Source: Candidatus Eiseniibacteriota bacterium (GTDB lineage: Bacteria; JAFGKV01). Taken from it: DNA of 7,840 nt. The stretch is from NCBI GenBank assembly GCA_025453925.1, contig JALOPK010000287.1, positions 1-7,840 on the forward strand, in the 5' to 3' direction. Below are positions 5,483-7,840 of this stretch, piece after piece; the stretch's first letter is position 1, and each line of letters begins with the position of its first letter. The notes beneath the pieces were generated by a model that was not told the origin of the DNA, ran no database searches, and was given only the letters and a program-made list of their open reading frames with translations. Both the position numbers and the translations under genes were made by a program.

Positions 5483-6636
5483 TCCTTGAGGGCGGTGACG
5501 CGGAAGAACCGCTGCGGAGAGCCGCTCTCACCGGTCCAGATCGTGTCGGCCGTGGTGCCCTCAATGCCCCAGGAGGAGATCGGATCGTGCGCCCCTTCCG
5601 ACGAGAAGATCTTGTAGGTAATCGCGAACGGGGAGGGTCTCCATGTGATCGCCACCGTCGGGGCGACTCTGACGATCTCAGTGACAACAGGGGGGGCGGG
5701 CGGGATGCCATCGCAGTCGTGCTGATACGTGATCGCTCCGCATGTCGCCAGCGAATCCTCGAACTCCCACCATGAGGCGTCCTCGCCCTTGAGGTGGAAG
5801 TCAAGCCAGGGAAGGACAAAGGCCTCGGTAAGAGCGTGCTGCGTGTCACGGTCAATCAAGGGGTCCGGCGCCCCGACTTCTCCCAGCTCGCAGTAGAAGT
5901 TCGACTCGGCGAATTGGCAATGGCTCCCTCCGGTGATCGAGACGAAGGTCTTGCAGGGAGATGCCAAGGCCTGGTACAGCGGGATCTGGTGCTGGCCGGG
6001 CGGCGCCACACCGTCGTACGATCCGGACACCACCAGGCAGGGTACCAGGACCCCTGCTGCCGCGGAAATCGCTGACGGATCTGTCTCAGCAGCAGCCAGG
6101 TTGGCCAGCGCAGTGATGGAGGCATCGGACGCGGCAGCCAGAACCGCGGCTCCGCCGCCCATTGAATGGCCCATGACGGCGGACGAGGAATCGAGGGCTC
6201 CATAGAACGGGGAAGCCGGTGTCATGGCCTCCAGACGGAGTCGCGACACAAGAAACGCCAGGTCCAGCGCCAGTTCTGCGTGATCCGGCACCAGCCCGGA
6301 TTCCGTGCGCGGAAGGGCGATGACATACCCCCGGGGAGTCATGGCCTGCCAGATATTCGCGTACGCACTCCACGACATGAGGTATCCGTGACCGAAAACG
6401 GCCACGGGGAATCCTCCATCCTCGGGCTGCGCAACCGGCACGTTGTTGCCGGCTGCGTCGGCAGGGTAGTAGATCTCCGTAAGAATCGCCCTTTCGTCTC
6501 GGGATGGATCGACGAAAGTGATGCTGCGGTGCCCGATCTCCCATGGAGTCTCCTGGGCCCACCCGGGGGAAGGCCCCGCGATACGGCCCAGACACCAGAG
6601 GAGAACGGCCACGGTGTCGCTCCGAATCGAGACCAA
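5479..6636 (-). CDS. Secreted alpha/beta hydrolase (PAF-acetylhydrolase/chlorophyllase-like lipase or esterase)
   Basis: An alpha/beta-hydrolase-fold enzyme, probably a carboxylester hydrolase acting outside the cytoplasm. With the TTG at 6636 as residue 1 (385 aa): an N-terminal signal peptide (short Arg-containing region, hydrophobic VAVLLWCLG, then GWAQE as likely cleavage site near residue 28); an oxyanion-type HGYLMSW; the nucleophile elbow GHSMGGG with Ser158 (codon 6165-6163); acid Asp208 in GSYDGVAPP (6015-6013); and His239 in GGSHCQFAE (5922-5920). The triad is complete. Cys240 and a Cys in SNFYCEL could form an exported-protein disulfide. A ~70-residue C-terminal extension reads like a fibronectin-III strand pattern (TITYK-type strand, ending RFFRVTALKE), common in secreted enzymes of some FCB-related phyla. 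The start is uncertain: TTG 6663 would overlap the kinase gene by 23 bp, and GTG 6612 has a better-spaced GGAG but gives a signal peptide with no charged start. It is coupled to the ATPase gene by GTGA. The exact substrate cannot be read from sequence. Confidence 0.85.
   Translation of the reverse strand: MVSIRSDTVAVLLWCLGRIAGPSPGWAQETPWEIGHRSITFVDPSRDERAILTEIYYPADAAGNNVPVAQPEDGGFPVAVFGHGYLMSWSAYANIWQAMTPRGYVIALPRTESGLVPDHAELALDLAFLVSRLRLEAMTPASPFYGALDSSSAVMGHSMGGGAAVLAAASDASITALANLAAAETDPSAISAAAGVLVPCLVVSGSYDGVAPPGQHQIPLYQALASPCKTFVSITGGSHCQFAESNFYCELGEVGAPDPLIDRDTQHALTEAFVLPWLDFHLKGEDASWWEFEDSLATCGAITYQHDCDGIPPAPPVVTEIVRVAPTVAITWRPSPFAITYKIFSSEGAHDPISSWGIEGTTADTIWTGESGSPQRFFRVTALKE
5483..5487 (-). 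promoter_or_regulatory. AAGGA ribosome site abutting the GTG of the ATPase gene
   Basis: The minus strand reads CAAGGAGTGATCCTG. The AAGGAG core runs into the GTG at 5482, leaving no normal spacer. The site may therefore mainly retain ribosomes finishing the hydrolase at the overlapping TGA, or serve a nearby non-standard codon such as the CTG at 5476. No other good ribosome site is seen before the ATG at 5365. Confidence 0.35.
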
Positions 6637-6640
6637 AGCC

Positions 6641-7840
6641 TCACATCCTGAGTGCTTCCCCAACCTTCACTCCAAGTTCCGCCATCCGATAGGGCTTCTG
6701 GACAAACCCGCTCATTCCATCGTCCAGGGCCTCCTGGATGCGGCCGTTCATTCCGAAACCGGTGGACAACAGCACCCGGATGGACGGATTGAGCTTCCGG
6801 AGCTCGGCGTAACACTCCCTCCCGTCCATCTCCGGCATGACAAGATCAATGATGACAAGGTCCACCGCGTCCGCGTGCTCGCGGTAGTACTGCACCGCCT
6901 GACTTCCGCTCTCTGCCGTCACAACCTCATGGCCCAGTTCCCGCAGAAGGTCACTCGCCACGTTTCGAACGACTTCTTCGTCATCAACCACCAGAACACG
7001 GCCGTGAGCGCAGGCGATGGCTGCCGGACCTTCGGCGGCGGCGCCCGCCCCCGCGCTCGGGGAAAGCGGGAGGTACACCTTGAAGGTCGCGCCCATTTCC
7101 GGTTCGCTGTACACCTCGATGTGCCCGCCATGGTTCCTCACGATGCCGTAGACCGTGGCGAGACCCATGCCGGTACCCAGACCAGGGGCCTTGGTCGTGA
7201 AGAACGGCTCGAAGATCCGTTGCTGGATCTCCTTGGGAATGCCCTGCCCGGTGTCCGTCACGGAGAGGAGGAGACGGGGCCCGGGCGTTGCCTCCGCATG
7301 GGATCGGCAGTACTCATCGTCCAGCCGCACGAGTTCGGTCTGGAAAATGAGTTCTCCGCCGCCGGGCATCGCGTCACGAGCGTTGATGCCGAGATTCAGC
7401 AGCACCTGGTGCATCTGCGCGGGGTCACCGGTCACCGTTGCGTCGCGGGCATTGAGGTTCAGCGACATCCGGATGCTGGGATCCATGGTGCGACACAGCA
7501 GCGCCACGACCTCGTGGATGGAGCGATGCAGGTCGACGGAGAGGACCTGGAGCTTGCCCCGTCGGGCGAAACCGAGGAGCTGTTTCGTAAGATCGGAAGC
7601 CCGCTCGGCGGTGTTCTCGATCGTTCGAGCGGCAAGGTGCGCGCGGCTGTTCTCCGGCAGTTCCTTGGTGAGAATGCTGGCGTAGCCGATGATGCCGGTC
7701 AGGAGATTGTTGAAATCGTGGGCGATCCCCCCGGCGAGCTGACCGATGGCCTCCATCTTCGCCGCCTGGCGAAGCTGTTCCTCCAGTCGCTTCCGCTCGG
7801 TGACGTCCCGGCCGCTGCCCTGGAATCCAACTATGATGTC
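6641..7840 (-). CDS. PAS-linked hybrid sensor histidine kinase with receiver domain (5' partial)
   Basis: The frame continues past the ATG at 7756 to the right edge, so the N-terminus lies outside the window; 399 residues are visible. The first ones ([14 protein letters not shown]) are the end of a PAS/PAC module followed by a coiled linker. The HisKA H-box is [11 protein letters not shown] with phosphoacceptor His at codon 7720-7718. The catalytic domain follows with N-box [12 protein letters not shown]1 DTGQGIP, F-box EPFFTTK and G2 [12 protein letters not shown] Pro/Ala-rich linker leads to a receiver domain: acidic pair VVDDEE, phosphoacceptor Asp in [11 protein letters not shown] (6847-6845), LLSTG and conserved Lys in QKPY. 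All residues needed for autokinase and phosphotransfer activity are present. The layout (PAS, IAHDFNN-type H-box, C-terminal receiver) resembles CckA-like hybrid kinases. The output domain is missing, so a phosphotransfer protein or regulator encoded elsewhere is expected. It sits first among the visible genes of the leftward cluster, ending 4 bases before the chosen hydrolase start. Confidence 0.95.
   Translation of the reverse strand, partial: DIIVGFQGSGRDVTERKRLEEQLRQAAKMEAIGQLAGGIAHDFNNLLTGIIGYASILTKELPENSRAHLAARTIENTAERASDLTKQLLGFARRGKLQVLSVDLHRSIHEVVALLCRTMDPSIRMSLNLNARDATVTGDPAQMHQVLLNLGINARDAMPGGGELIFQTELVRLDDEYCRSHAEATPGPRLLLSVTDTGQGIPKEIQQRIFEPFFTTKAPGLGTGMGLATVYGIVRNHGGHIEVYSEPEMGATFKVYLPLSPSAGAGAAAEGPAAIACAHGRVLVVDDEEVVRNVASDLLRELGHEVVTAESGSQAVQYYREHADAVDLVIIDLVMPEMDGRECYAELRKLNPSIRVLLSTGFGMNGRIQEALDDGMSGFVQKPYRMAELGVKVGEALRM

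Overview
This GC-rich bacterial window is almost entirely coding. It has no gene-free stretch over 300 bases, and I found no RNA gene, mobile element, CRISPR array or convincing promoter or terminator. It holds one rightward gene running off the left edge (2-1642) and a tightly packed leftward cluster filling the rest, whose first gene runs off the right edge. Lineage cannot be fixed from the sequence. GC-rich codon use, a PAS-linked hybrid histidine kinase and a secreted hydrolase whose C-terminus ends in an 'RFFRVTA'-type fibronectin-III-like strand would suit uncultured phyla such as Candidatus Eisenbacteria, or deltaproteobacterial or myxobacterial relatives. That is inference only.

In transcription order (right to left) the leftward cluster contains: (1) the C-terminal part of a PAS-histidine kinase-receiver hybrid sensor kinase (7840-6641); (2) a secreted alpha/beta hydrolase with a complete Ser-Asp-His triad (about 6636-5479); (3) a GHKL/HSP90-type ATPase domain (5482-4808); (4) a two-pass membrane protein starting with an HSP90-middle-domain-like segment, with an extracytoplasmic transglutaminase-like domain and a large cytoplasmic tail (about 4847-2799); (5) a 411-residue protein that looks like a degenerate GHKL/HSP90-like paralogue (2806-1571). 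Junctions are 4 to 8 bp overlaps (GTGA, GTGACTGA) or very short gaps, as in a translationally coupled operon.

The main interest is the 5482-1571 block. By motif reading, an intact GHKL ATPase is coupled to, or was originally fused with, a membrane-anchored transglutaminase-like protein. It is followed by a pseudo-ATPase that has lost the N-box Glu and Asn and the G1 Asp. I do not recognise this three-part arrangement as a named system. A plausible but untested model is a chaperone-like ATPase pair acting through the membrane on an envelope-facing cysteine hydrolase or transferase, with the sensor kinase upstream possibly linking it to an envelope signal. The break between genes 3 and 4 falls inside what looks like one continuous HSP90-like fold, so a one-base indel or a real gene split must be resolved.

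The left gene (2-1642) is a membrane-associated protein whose visible N-terminal part resembles the catalytic-loop and DFG region of a kinase fold. It converges on the operon and overlaps the 3' end of the pseudo-ATPase gene by 72 bp.
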